Source: an uncultured Methanolobus sp.
GTDB taxonomy: Archaea; Halobacteriota; Methanosarcinia; Methanosarcinales; Methanosarcinaceae
Direction of reading: 5' to 3'
Assembly (NCBI RefSeq): GCF_963667555.1
Contig: NZ_OY763421.1
Location: forward strand, 513,562-577,561
Length of the DNA: 64,000 bases
Part shown: in pieces, positions 56,219 to 63,111 of the stretch
Position numbering within the stretch: position 1 is the first letter of the stretch
Layout: each line of letters starts with the position of its first letter
Position numbers and translations under genes: made by a program
Notes under the pieces: model-generated
Told to the model about the DNA's origin: nothing
The model's input: only the letters and a program-made list of their open reading frames with translations
Database searches by the model: none

Positions 56219-57022
56219 TCAGACTTTATCTGTCCCGTCCTTCAGGTAAAACTCAATGTTATGATCAGTGTGCATATTCTGCTCATCATTGGTTTGCTCC
56301 TGAATGCCTAGTTTTTCCTGAACTGTCACCGGAGGGAAATAAGCAAGATAGGCAAGTATCGTCCCTATAAAGACAAATAGTCTTGCAAACATTTGCATAG
56401 CATCGATTATTGCTATAGTGTCAGTAAGCATAAAGTCGAATACAAAAGAAATGGCTACCAAAGGCAGAGCAGTTCTATATCTGATTCTCTTTGGCATCCT
56501 TTGCAGCAATATCAGTAGCAGCAGTCCCAGTATCATGGATGTGGGGATAACAAAAAGTCCCATAAGATACAAATTGATCGCAGCATCACTATTGATCATA
56601 AAAATGGAACCCCATTCTGTGACAATGGGCCCAACGATGCCGCTATCGTAAAGGAATGTAAGATATGCCGCTCCTATAAGTGTGAAGAACAGCGAGATGT
56701 ATTCTCCTATTTTTTTACTTCCTGTTATAACGTATATAATGAAGAAAACAAGCGGGACTGATATGAATGCAAACGGGATCGCTGTAACAAAATACATTAT
56801 CGCATCGATCTCCTGATTACCAAAATAAGCTGCGAACATTCTGATTGTAGTCGGCAGATATGTAAGGCCTACCATGGTCCAGAATACGATCAGCGAAAAA
56901 AGAGCAGGTTTGCTATTTTCTTTGTATCTTTCCCTGTTTCTGGAAAGTACCCATGCAAATGCAAGGGATGATAATGTAATTGCAAAACATATTGTTCCGT
57001 TTAACAGAATTCCCGGGTTCAT
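56219..57022 (-). CDS. Seven-helix membrane protein, paralogue 1
   Basis: A 267-residue polytopic protein of unknown function. Seven hydrophobic segments occur at about residues 5-25, 42-62, 76-100, 107-127, 149-172, 183-205 and 208-230. Conserved with its paralogue at 59676-60470 are LTYLPTTIRM, AIPFAFISVPLVFF, TEWGSIFMINSDAAINLY-like parts, RYRTALPLVAISFVFDFMLTD and YFPPVTVQEKLGI. A hydrophilic C-terminal tail follows. It diverges from the archaellin gene at 57183 across a 26-bp element shared with the second locus. This arrangement suggests a role in archaellum control or signalling. No catalytic motif is seen. Confidence 0.8.
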   Translation of the reverse strand: MNPGILLNGTICFAITLSSLAFAWVLSRNRERYKENSKPALFSLIVFWTMVGLTYLPTTIRMFAAYFGNQEIDAIMYFVTAIPFAFISVPLVFFIIYVITGSKKIGEYISLFFTLIGAAYLTFLYDSGIVGPIVTEWGSIFMINSDAAINLYLMGLFVIPTSMILGLLLLILLQRMPKRIRYRTALPLVAISFVFDFMLTDTIAIIDAMQMFARLFVFIGTILAYLAYFPPVTVQEKLGIQEQTNDEQNMHTDHNIEFYLKDGTDKV

Positions 57023-57083
57023 TCCTGTCTACTATTAATAACTTGCTTTTTATTTATATATTTTCATTGTTCAAATGTTGCGA

Positions 57084-57126
57084 GTTTGAAGTTTGATATT
57101 TCCAACCAAATATTATATATATTATT
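57084..57126. promoter_or_regulatory. Divergent archaellin promoter with 26-bp element, copy 1
   Basis: GTTTGAA is followed directly by GTTTGATATTTCCAACCAA (57091-57109), then a plus-strand TATA box ATATATATTATT (about 57113-57126). A minus-strand TATA box (AAAATATATAAATAAAAAG, about 57045-57063) faces the membrane protein gene. The same element recurs at 60537-60562 with 25 of 26 bases identical and equal distance to the archaellin TATA box. It is a likely binding site for a shared regulator. Confidence 0.7.
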
Positions 57127-57182
57127 CATTACTATATTAGTAATATATCCAATATTAGTAGGATATAAGAGGAGGATCGTAC

Positions 57183-57992
57183 ATGAAAGCAAACAATACA
57201 TTATATTTGAAAAAAAATACCAGAGCTCAGGTGGGTATTGGTACTCTTATCATATTCATCGCTATGGTTCTTGTAGCAGCAGTTGCAGCTGCTGTTCTGA
57301 TTCAGACATCCGGTACCCTTCAGCAGAAGGCACAGTCAACCGGTAAACAGGCAACCCAGGAAGTATCTTCTAACCTCATGGTCAAGACCATTGAAGGTGT
57401 ACGTGCAAAGGACAGTGCAACTGTTATGTCAGACACAATAGACCTTCTGAAACTTAAGGTCGGTCTTAACGTAGGAAGTTCTCCTGTAGATGTAAATCAG
57501 GTAGTAATATCAATTACTGATGGTACAACCGCAAACAATCTTGTCTACGCAGGAAATACAAAATCATATGCAACAACTGGTTCTAATAATGGTGATATGG
57601 ATTCCTTTGGTTCAAGTGCAGCTACAAATTTGCAGACTCTTTTAACAGCAAACACTACAGCTAGTAGCACATTTGATAACGCCGATCATTACTATACTGT
57701 AGAAAAGATACGTGATGAGGATTCTTCATTCTCTCAGAGTAATCCTGTAATGAATACTGGTGACTTGATCACAGTTTACATTGCAACGACATCTGATACT
57801 GCAGTGTCATCTGCATATGATTACGTTGGTTCAACAACTGTAACAGCTGGTCTGAAATCATCAGGTCTTAATCTCGTACCGAGGACTACTGTAAACATCG
57901 TTCTGACACCAGAATCTGGTGCAGCCACAACCGCAGACTTTGTAGCCCCATCTTCCTATGGTGTTAAGGAGACTGTACAACTGTATCCATAA
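57183..57992 (+). CDS. flaB: Archaellin (FlaB-type), locus 1 gene 1
   Basis: A 269-residue archaellum filament protein. It has a class III signal peptide ending NTRA before QVGIGTLIIFIAMVLVAAVAAAVLI, where FlaK-type peptidase would cut. The first 70 residues are almost identical to other archaellins here. The outer domain varies, with conserved GLNVGSSPVDVNQV, EKIRDEDSSF and the C-terminal TPSSYG-like APSSYGVKETVQLYP. NxT/NxS sites (NTT, NAS-like) may be glycosylated. GGAGGAT lies about six bases before the ATG. A hairpin and then a second archaellin gene follow. Confidence 0.95.
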   Translation: MKANNTLYLKKNTRAQVGIGTLIIFIAMVLVAAVAAAVLIQTSGTLQQKAQSTGKQATQEVSSNLMVKTIEGVRAKDSATVMSDTIDLLKLKVGLNVGSSPVDVNQVVISITDGTTANNLVYAGNTKSYATTGSNNGDMDSFGSSAATNLQTLLTANTTASSTFDNADHYYTVEKIRDEDSSFSQSNPVMNTGDLITVYIATTSDTAVSSAYDYVGSTTVTAGLKSSGLNLVPRTTVNIVLTPESGAATTADFVAPSSYGVKETVQLYP

Positions 57993-57998
57993 TCAATT

Positions 57999-58019
57999 AT
58001 GTGCGATCCCTTCGCACAT
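57999..58019 (+). terminator. Hairpin between archaellin genes 1 and 2
   Basis: ATGTGCGA pairs with TCGCACAT around a TCCCT loop. There is no T-run after it, so it may slow transcription or protect an upstream mRNA end rather than terminate fully. Confidence 0.55.
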
Positions 58020-58038
58020 ATATTAGGAGCTGATATAC

Positions 58039-58818
58039 ATGAAAGCAAATAGTAAATTCATAAAATCGGATACGCGTGCACAGGTGGGTATTGGTACTCT
58101 GATCATCTTCATTGCAATGGTTCTGGTTGCAGCAGTTGCAGCTGCCGTTCTTATCCAGACATCAGGTACACTGCAGCAAAAAGCTCAGTCAACTGGTAAG
58201 CAGGCAACTCAGGAAGTTTCATCTAATCTTATGGTAAAGACCATTGAAGGTCTAAGGGCGAAATCTTCAGCAACAAATATGGCTGCCAATATTTCATTGC
58301 TCGAACTGAAAGTAGGTCTTAACGTTGGAAGTTCTCCTGTAGATGTAAATCAGGTTGTTATTTCAATAACTGATGGAACTACCACTAATAACCTGATCTA
58401 TGCAAACAATGACCGTACATATGGAAGTGCAATGGCCAACTTCTCATCAGGTGCATCTGCAAGTACAAATCTTGCGAAGCTTTTAACAGATTCTGGATCA
58501 AGTCGTGATAATGGTAAGTACTTCTTCACTGTTGAGAAGATTCGTGATGAAGATGGATCTTTTACTCAGGGTGAACCTGTAATGAACACTGGAGACCTTA
58601 TTACGGTTTATATCTCTACAGTGGCAGCAGGTGCTACCGGATTTACCACTATAGGTGACACAACAACAAGTGGTGCTCAGGATGATACTGGTCTTGTGAT
58701 CGGTCCAAGAACTGCTGTCAGTATTGTATTGACACCAGAATCTGGTGCAGCCACAACAGCTGACTTTATAACGCCATCTTCATATGGTACCAAAGAAAAT
58801 GTACAGTTGTATCCATAA
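58039..58818 (+). CDS. flaB: Archaellin (FlaB-type), locus 1 gene 2
   Basis: A 259-residue archaellin with the same N-terminal core (RAQVGIGTLIIFIAMVLVAAVAA) and C-terminus (ENVQLYP). The middle domain differs from gene 1 and is most like the second archaellin of locus 2 at 61494, sharing LIYANND and YGSAMANFSS-like parts. It starts 46 bases after gene 1, with GGAGCTGA before the ATG. A terminator follows at 58820. Confidence 0.95.
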   Translation: MKANSKFIKSDTRAQVGIGTLIIFIAMVLVAAVAAAVLIQTSGTLQQKAQSTGKQATQEVSSNLMVKTIEGLRAKSSATNMAANISLLELKVGLNVGSSPVDVNQVVISITDGTTTNNLIYANNDRTYGSAMANFSSGASASTNLAKLLTDSGSSRDNGKYFFTVEKIRDEDGSFTQGEPVMNTGDLITVYISTVAAGATGFTTIGDTTTSGAQDDTGLVIGPRTAVSIVLTPESGAATTADFITPSSYGTKENVQLYP

Positions 58819-58819
58819 T

Positions 58820-58849
58820 GTGAGATCTTAAGTCTCACCATCTTTTTTT
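58820..58849 (+). terminator. Terminator of archaellin locus 1
   Basis: GTGAGA (58820-58825) pairs with TCTCAC (58833-58838); a run of seven T follows at about 58843-58849. It lies two bases after the archaellin stop. Confidence 0.75.
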
Positions 58850-58882
58850 ATTTTGTTTTAAGGTTGATTTTCAATGAAATTA

Positions 58883-59220
58883 GGCTCTGCAGACTAACTG
58901 TACTTAAAAAATCAAGTAGGTTGGCAAATCGATTCATCACAGATCATGGATAACTTGAATTATCCCGAAGGGTCCGGCGAAGCCGGCGTTTTCCCATCAT
59001 GTCATACAAAATAATAGACATGTTGCAGTGGAATACTTTCTTCGCATGCTTCTGTAGAATTCTCAAGCATAAATTCAATTTTCTTCAGTAAGAGGTATTG
59101 GAAGGTGCCGCCTTCGGCGGATGGTTATTTTGGGTTTAGCTTGCAAATTGTTTTTTTGTTTTGGAACTGAAAAAAAGCAAAGTTAGTATCATTCTCATTA
59201 ATACGATTTCTACAGGTGCA
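58883..59220 (-). repeat. MITE-like repeat, copy G (near full length)
   Basis: Left end GGCTCTGCAGACTAACTG and right end CGATTTCTACAGGTGC are inverted terminal repeats. CCCGAAGGG and CCGGCGAAGCCGG lie near 58964-58988, and GTGCCGCCTTCGGCGGATGG near 59105-59125. Closely related to copy F, including the shared ATCGATTCATCACAGATCAT stretch. It lies between convergent transcripts, after the archaellin terminator. The following bases up to 59320 show nothing recognisable. Confidence 0.88.
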
Positions 59221-59320
59221 GCAGGAATTATTTACTGGGTAATGTGTCAGTTACTTAAAATGCACCATCAAAATTCTCAGGTGACTCGCAAAATGCTACT
59301 TTTATGAAGATAAAAACCGT

Positions 59321-59683
59321 TCAGGGCATCCTCTCTATAATTTCGCCCATCCTCTTATTCTTCTTATAGAATGCAGTGCTGTCTTTGAGGAAATTTGAGG
59401 CGGTTATTCCTTTGTCAGTAATGATATATCCGCCACGTTTGACCTTTTCAACCAGCCCTTCTAGCTGGAACACAGTTTTCATTTTGCTTCCGATACTACC
59501 TTTATCGGCAAACTGGTCAGTGTATTGCCTTATCTCTGAGAATTCAGTTATCTTCCCTTCATTCCTTCCAAGAACTTTCAATATAAGTCTGTATTGAATA
59601 TCTCCTGGTCCCTGGTGAATTCCTAAAGACTGGTAGAATTCCGCTACTGCCTGCTCAAGCTCGACATCAATATCATCAGACAT
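59321..59683 (-). CDS. Winged-helix-like protein linked to the seven-helix protein
   Basis: A 120-residue protein. The fold pattern fits a winged helix: RLILKVLGRNEGKITEFSEI (first helices), a central helix near SKMKTVFQLEGLVEKV and a wing GGYIITDKG. The ATG at 59683 overlaps the stop of the upstream membrane gene by eight bases (ATGTCTGA), so they are co-translated. Locus 1 has no equivalent gene. It could be the DNA-binding partner that reads the 26-bp element, but this is inference. The HTH call is from pattern only. Confidence 0.6.
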   Translation of the reverse strand: MSDDIDVELEQAVAEFYQSLGIHQGPGDIQYRLILKVLGRNEGKITEFSEIRQYTDQFADKGSIGSKMKTVFQLEGLVEKVKRGGYIITDKGITASNFLKDSTAFYKKNKRMGEIIERMP

Positions 59684-60470
59684 CCAATTCGTCCTCCTCT
59701 TCATCAATGTCGAAGTCTTCATCATCATAGAGCTCATACTGGTATTTCTTAATTCCCAGTTTTTCCTGCAGTGTCATTGGCGGGAAATAAGCCAGGAATG
59801 CCTGCACAGTCCCTATGAGCACAAATATCCTTGCAACAAGCTGCATTACGTCCACCATTGTTATCATGTCTGTAAGCATAAAGTCAAAAACAAAAGATAT
59901 TGCAACAAGTGGTAATGCTGTTCTGTATCTGAGGTGTTTTGGCATCTTCTGCAGAAATATCAGCAATAAAAAACCTATGATCATTGCAGTGGGTATAACA
60001 AAAAGTCCCATCATGTAAATATTAATTGCAATGTCACTGTTTATTGTAAACAATGATGAGTAATTTGAAACTACGGGTCCTATCACTCCTTTTGTAAATA
60101 GTAGCATCAGGTACAATGCACCAAATAACACAAAAAGCAGCGAAATATATGCGCTTATTCTTTTGTTACCTACTATCACATATAATATGAAAAAGACCAG
60201 TGGGACCGCTACAAAAGAAAAAGGGATTGCTGCAAGACTGTACATCACAAGGTCCAGATTTTCCCTTCCCATGTAGGCAGCTATCATTCTAATGGTTGTA
60301 GGCAGGTAAGTAAGCCCTACAAGTGACCATAATATTACTAGAGACCAGAGAGCAGGCTTGCTCTTATCATTATGCTCTTCTTCACTGCGTGCAAGTACCC
60401 ACGCAAAAGCAAATGAAGATATCGTTATTGCAAAACATATTGTTGCATTTAATAATAAGCCTGCATTCAT
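59676..60470 (-). CDS. Seven-helix membrane protein, paralogue 2
   Basis: A 264-residue paralogue of the protein at 56219-57022, with seven hydrophobic segments in the same places. It shares LTYLPTTIRM, RYRTALPLVAISFVFDFMLTD, YFPPMTLQEKLGI and the N-terminal LNATICFAIT pattern. The C-terminal tail is a run of acidic residues (DDEDFDIDEEEDELDV) quite unlike that of paralogue 1. It diverges from the archaellin gene at 60628 and is followed by an overlapping winged-helix-like gene. The pairing with archaellin genes at both loci argues for a shared function. Confidence 0.82.
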   Translation of the reverse strand: MNAGLLLNATICFAITISSFAFAWVLARSEEEHNDKSKPALWSLVILWSLVGLTYLPTTIRMIAAYMGRENLDLVMYSLAAIPFSFVAVPLVFFILYVIVGNKRISAYISLLFVLFGALYLMLLFTKGVIGPVVSNYSSLFTINSDIAINIYMMGLFVIPTAMIIGFLLLIFLQKMPKHLRYRTALPLVAISFVFDFMLTDMITMVDVMQLVARIFVLIGTVQAFLAYFPPMTLQEKLGIKKYQYELYDDEDFDIDEEEDELDV

Positions 60471-60536
60471 CTAATCCCTCTGAGTATTATTTACACATTG
60501 TTAATATATAATGCTTCCTCACTACGAACTCGTGAT

Positions 60537-60582
60537 GTTTGACGTTTGATATTTCCAACCAATCAATATATATATTATTAAG
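60537..60582. promoter_or_regulatory. Divergent archaellin promoter with 26-bp element, copy 2
   Basis: GTTTGAC followed by GTTTGATATTTCCAACCAA (60544-60562), then the TATA box TCAATATATATATTATTA (about 60563-60580). On the minus strand CATTATATATTAAC (about 60500-60513) is a TATA box for the seven-helix gene. Only one base differs from the copy at 57084-57109. Confidence 0.7.
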
Positions 60583-60627
60583 TGATATATAAATTCATCC
60601 ATATATTTGGATTGTAGGAGGATATAC

Positions 60628-61437
60628 ATGAAAGCAAACAACGCATTATATTTGAAAAAAAATACCAGAGCTCAGGTGGGTATTGGTACTCTTATCATAT
60701 TCATCGCTATGGTTCTTGTAGCAGCAGTTGCAGCTGCTGTATTGATTCAGACTTCCGGTACACTCCAGCAGAAAGCTCAGTCAACCGGTAAGCAGGCAAC
60801 CCAGGAAGTATCATCTAACCTGATGGTCAAAACTATTGAAGGTGTACGTGCAAAGGACAGTTCTACTTCTATGTCAGACACCATCGACCTTCTGAAACTC
60901 AAGGTAGGTCTTAATGTAGGTAGTTCCCCTGTAGATGTAAATCAGGTAGTAGTTTCAATTACTGATGGAACAACTGCAAATAATCTTGTCTATGCAGGAA
61001 ATACAAAATCATATGCTTCTGCAGGCGCTGAAAATGGTGACATGGATCACTTTGGATCAAGTGCCGCTGGAAACTTAGCCACTCTTCTAAAAAATGCATC
61101 TACATCACCTACTACTTTCAACAATTCTGATCACTATTTTACAGTAGAAAAGATCCGTGATGAAGATTCTTCATTCTCCCAGAGTAATCCTGTAATGAAT
61201 ACTGGTGACTTGATCACAGTTTACATTGCAACAACATCCGCCAGTGCAGTAGCAACAGATTATGACTATCTTGGAACTACTACTGTAACTTCTGCTCTGA
61301 AAACTTCGGGACTGAACCTTGTGCCAAGGACAACTGTGAACATAGTATTAACACCTGAGTCCGGTGCAGCAACTACGGCTGACTTTGTGGCACCTTCTTC
61401 GTATGGTGTTAAGGAAACAGTACAGCTCTATCCATAA
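60628..61437 (+). CDS. flaB: Archaellin (FlaB-type), locus 2 gene 1
   Basis: A 269-residue archaellin, closest to the one at 57183-57992. The first 87 bases of shared coding DNA after the start region are identical between them (60657-60743 and 57212-57298), after which synonymous changes appear. The middle domain differs modestly (GAENGDMDHFGSSAAGN in place of the SNNGDMDSFGSSAATN form). It has the class III signal peptide before QVGIGTL. TAGGAGGAT precedes the ATG at 60628; a longer start at 60607 lacks a site. Confidence 0.95.
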   Translation: MKANNALYLKKNTRAQVGIGTLIIFIAMVLVAAVAAAVLIQTSGTLQQKAQSTGKQATQEVSSNLMVKTIEGVRAKDSSTSMSDTIDLLKLKVGLNVGSSPVDVNQVVVSITDGTTANNLVYAGNTKSYASAGAENGDMDHFGSSAAGNLATLLKNASTSPTTFNNSDHYFTVEKIRDEDSSFSQSNPVMNTGDLITVYIATTSASAVATDYDYLGTTTVTSALKTSGLNLVPRTTVNIVLTPESGAATTADFVAPSSYGVKETVQLYP

Positions 61438-61445
61438 TGTAAGGG

Positions 61446-61477
61446 ATCTGCGGTGATATTTTCACTGCAGATTTTTT
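61446..61477 (+). terminator. Hairpin after archaellin locus 2 gene 1
   Basis: ATCTGCGGTGA pairs with TCACTGCAGAT (one G-U pair) around TATTT, then ATTTTTT. It looks like a terminator, yet the next archaellin starts 17 bases on with its own ribosome binding site, so read-through or attenuation is likely. Confidence 0.7.
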
Positions 61478-61493
61478 ACATGGTGAGGTTACT

Positions 61494-62273
61494 ATGATCT
61501 CTAATGCCAGCTTTACAAAAAACAATGCTGCTCAGGTAGGTATTGGTACTCTTATTATTTTCATAGCCATGGTACTGATAGCTGCTGTAGCTGCATCTGT
61601 GCTTATTCAGACATCTGGTACACTTCAGCAACAGGCGCAATCAACCGGCAAGCAGGCTACACAGGAAGTATCATCCAATCTGATAGTCAAAAGCATAGAG
61701 GGTGTACGTGCAAAAACAGGTACTACGAGCATGGCTTCGAATATGTCTCTTCTTAAAGTAAAAGTAGGTCTTAATGTTGGAAGTTCTCCGGTGGATCTCA
61801 ATCAGTTGATCATTACAATAACTGATGGGACTAACACGAATGATCTGATCTATGCCAACAACGACAAAACCTATGGCTATTCAATGGAAAATTTCTCTTC
61901 CTCGAACACTGCAAGTGTGAATCTCGGTCATTTGCTTACAGATGAACAAACGACTCCAGGTGAAAATGCCAGGTTCTTCTTCACTGTGCAGAAAATAAGG
62001 GATGAAGATGGTTCATTTTCACAGGGCAATCCGATTATGAATACAGGTGACCTTGTGACTATTTATATTTCTGTTGTAGCAAATGGTGACCTGTCTTTTA
62101 CAACAATTGACGGAGTAACTTCCAGCGGAAACCAGAAAGATTCCAATCTGGATATTTCACCACGTACTACTGTTACGATAGTAATGACCCCTGAGGCCGG
62201 AGCTACTACAATGGCTGAGTTTGTGACTCCTTCATCGTATGGTACCAGAGAAACGATACAATTATATCCATAA
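61494..62273 (+). CDS. flaB: Archaellin (FlaB-type), locus 2 gene 2
   Basis: A 259-residue archaellin, most like that at 58039-58818. It has a shorter N-terminal leader (ISNASFTKNNAA) before QVGIGTLIIFIAMVLIAAVAA and small changes in the core (KSIEGVRAKTG). The C-terminal TPSSYGTRETIQLYP is conserved. GGTGAGG lies about six bases before the ATG. It is followed by a hairpin and then an EF-hand protein gene. Confidence 0.95.
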   Translation: MISNASFTKNNAAQVGIGTLIIFIAMVLIAAVAASVLIQTSGTLQQQAQSTGKQATQEVSSNLIVKSIEGVRAKTGTTSMASNMSLLKVKVGLNVGSSPVDLNQLIITITDGTNTNDLIYANNDKTYGYSMENFSSSNTASVNLGHLLTDEQTTPGENARFFFTVQKIRDEDGSFSQGNPIMNTGDLVTIYISVVANGDLSFTTIDGVTSSGNQKDSNLDISPRTTVTIVMTPEAGATTMAEFVTPSSYGTRETIQLYP

Positions 62274-62302
62274 GGTGAAATAATATTCACCTTAACTTTT
62301 TT
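62272..62302 (+). terminator. Hairpin after archaellin locus 2 gene 2
   Basis: AAGGTGAA (62272-62279) pairs with TTCACCTT (62286-62293), followed by AACTTTTTT. It is close to the start of the next gene (62313), so may be a partial terminator. Confidence 0.65.
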
Positions 62303-62312
62303 GAGGGATTGT

Positions 62313-62993
62313 ATGTCACAAAAAATTCGATTAATATCCTGGATCATGATCCTAATTCTATCATTTGTTCCGCTTACGTCGGCAGAAGCAGTTTTTACAA
62401 ATGAGTTGCAGGTTCATGATAGATCTATTGATTTTACTATTAATGAACTCTATACGGGAATTGATGCCGAAGCTTTCAGGTTGAGTCTTGATGCTGACAA
62501 TAATAGTATTGTAAGTCAGGAAGAAGTTGCAAGTTTTGTTGAAGGATTCAAAAAGGGAAGTACGGGACAATATCTTGGTTATGTTTTAATAGATGATGGA
62601 AATACGGTTCTTTCCCTTGATTCATTTGATATGGATGTTTCAGGTGCAGAAGGTAATGTAAACACCTCGGAAATAAAGGTAACTGCAAATATCATATTTG
62701 GTGTGCCCACTTCACTGGAATCCGGAAAACACAGTATCTGGATCCTTGGACATCCAGCCATTGAAAAAATGAGCATTTTCCTTCCTTCTGAAATAGTAGT
62801 AACAGGTGTTAATGGAATCGATGAACTTCAAACATCATGTGATTCAGGAAGGCAGTTACTTGAAGGACGTAGTGGTATCCGCTCATTTGTCGTTGACGGA
62901 CGTCAGGTATTTGAGTATGCTGTTATGATCGAAACAGGCAGATCCAGGTTTATTGCAGACCTGTCTCGTTTTCCTTCTTTATTTCAATTGTAA
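62313..62993 (+). CDS. Secreted protein with EF-hand-like loop, after archaellin genes
   Basis: A 226-residue exported protein, not recognised. A signal peptide (about residues 5-26, IRLISWIMILILSFVPLTSAEA) is followed by a beta-rich domain. DADNNSIVSQEE (about 66-77) fits the 12-residue EF-hand calcium loop with Asp at 1 and 3, Asn at 5 and Glu at 12. GAGGG lies about four bases before the ATG at 62313; a TTG at 62301 lies before that site. It follows the archaellin genes by 39 bases and may belong to the cell envelope or archaellum base; that is inference. Confidence 0.72.
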   Translation: MSQKIRLISWIMILILSFVPLTSAEAVFTNELQVHDRSIDFTINELYTGIDAEAFRLSLDADNNSIVSQEEVASFVEGFKKGSTGQYLGYVLIDDGNTVLSLDSFDMDVSGAEGNVNTSEIKVTANIIFGVPTSLESGKHSIWILGHPAIEKMSIFLPSEIVVTGVNGIDELQTSCDSGRQLLEGRSGIRSFVVDGRQVFEYAVMIETGRSRFIADLSRFPSLFQL

Positions 62994-63111
62994 TCTTATC
63001 TTCATTTCTTTTTTCTAACAAGTAATATATACAATTAGTACAAATAAAATTAAGTACTATGTCTATATTATAATAGTTTAATAATAATATTTGATTATCT
63101 CAGGTGCTTAA

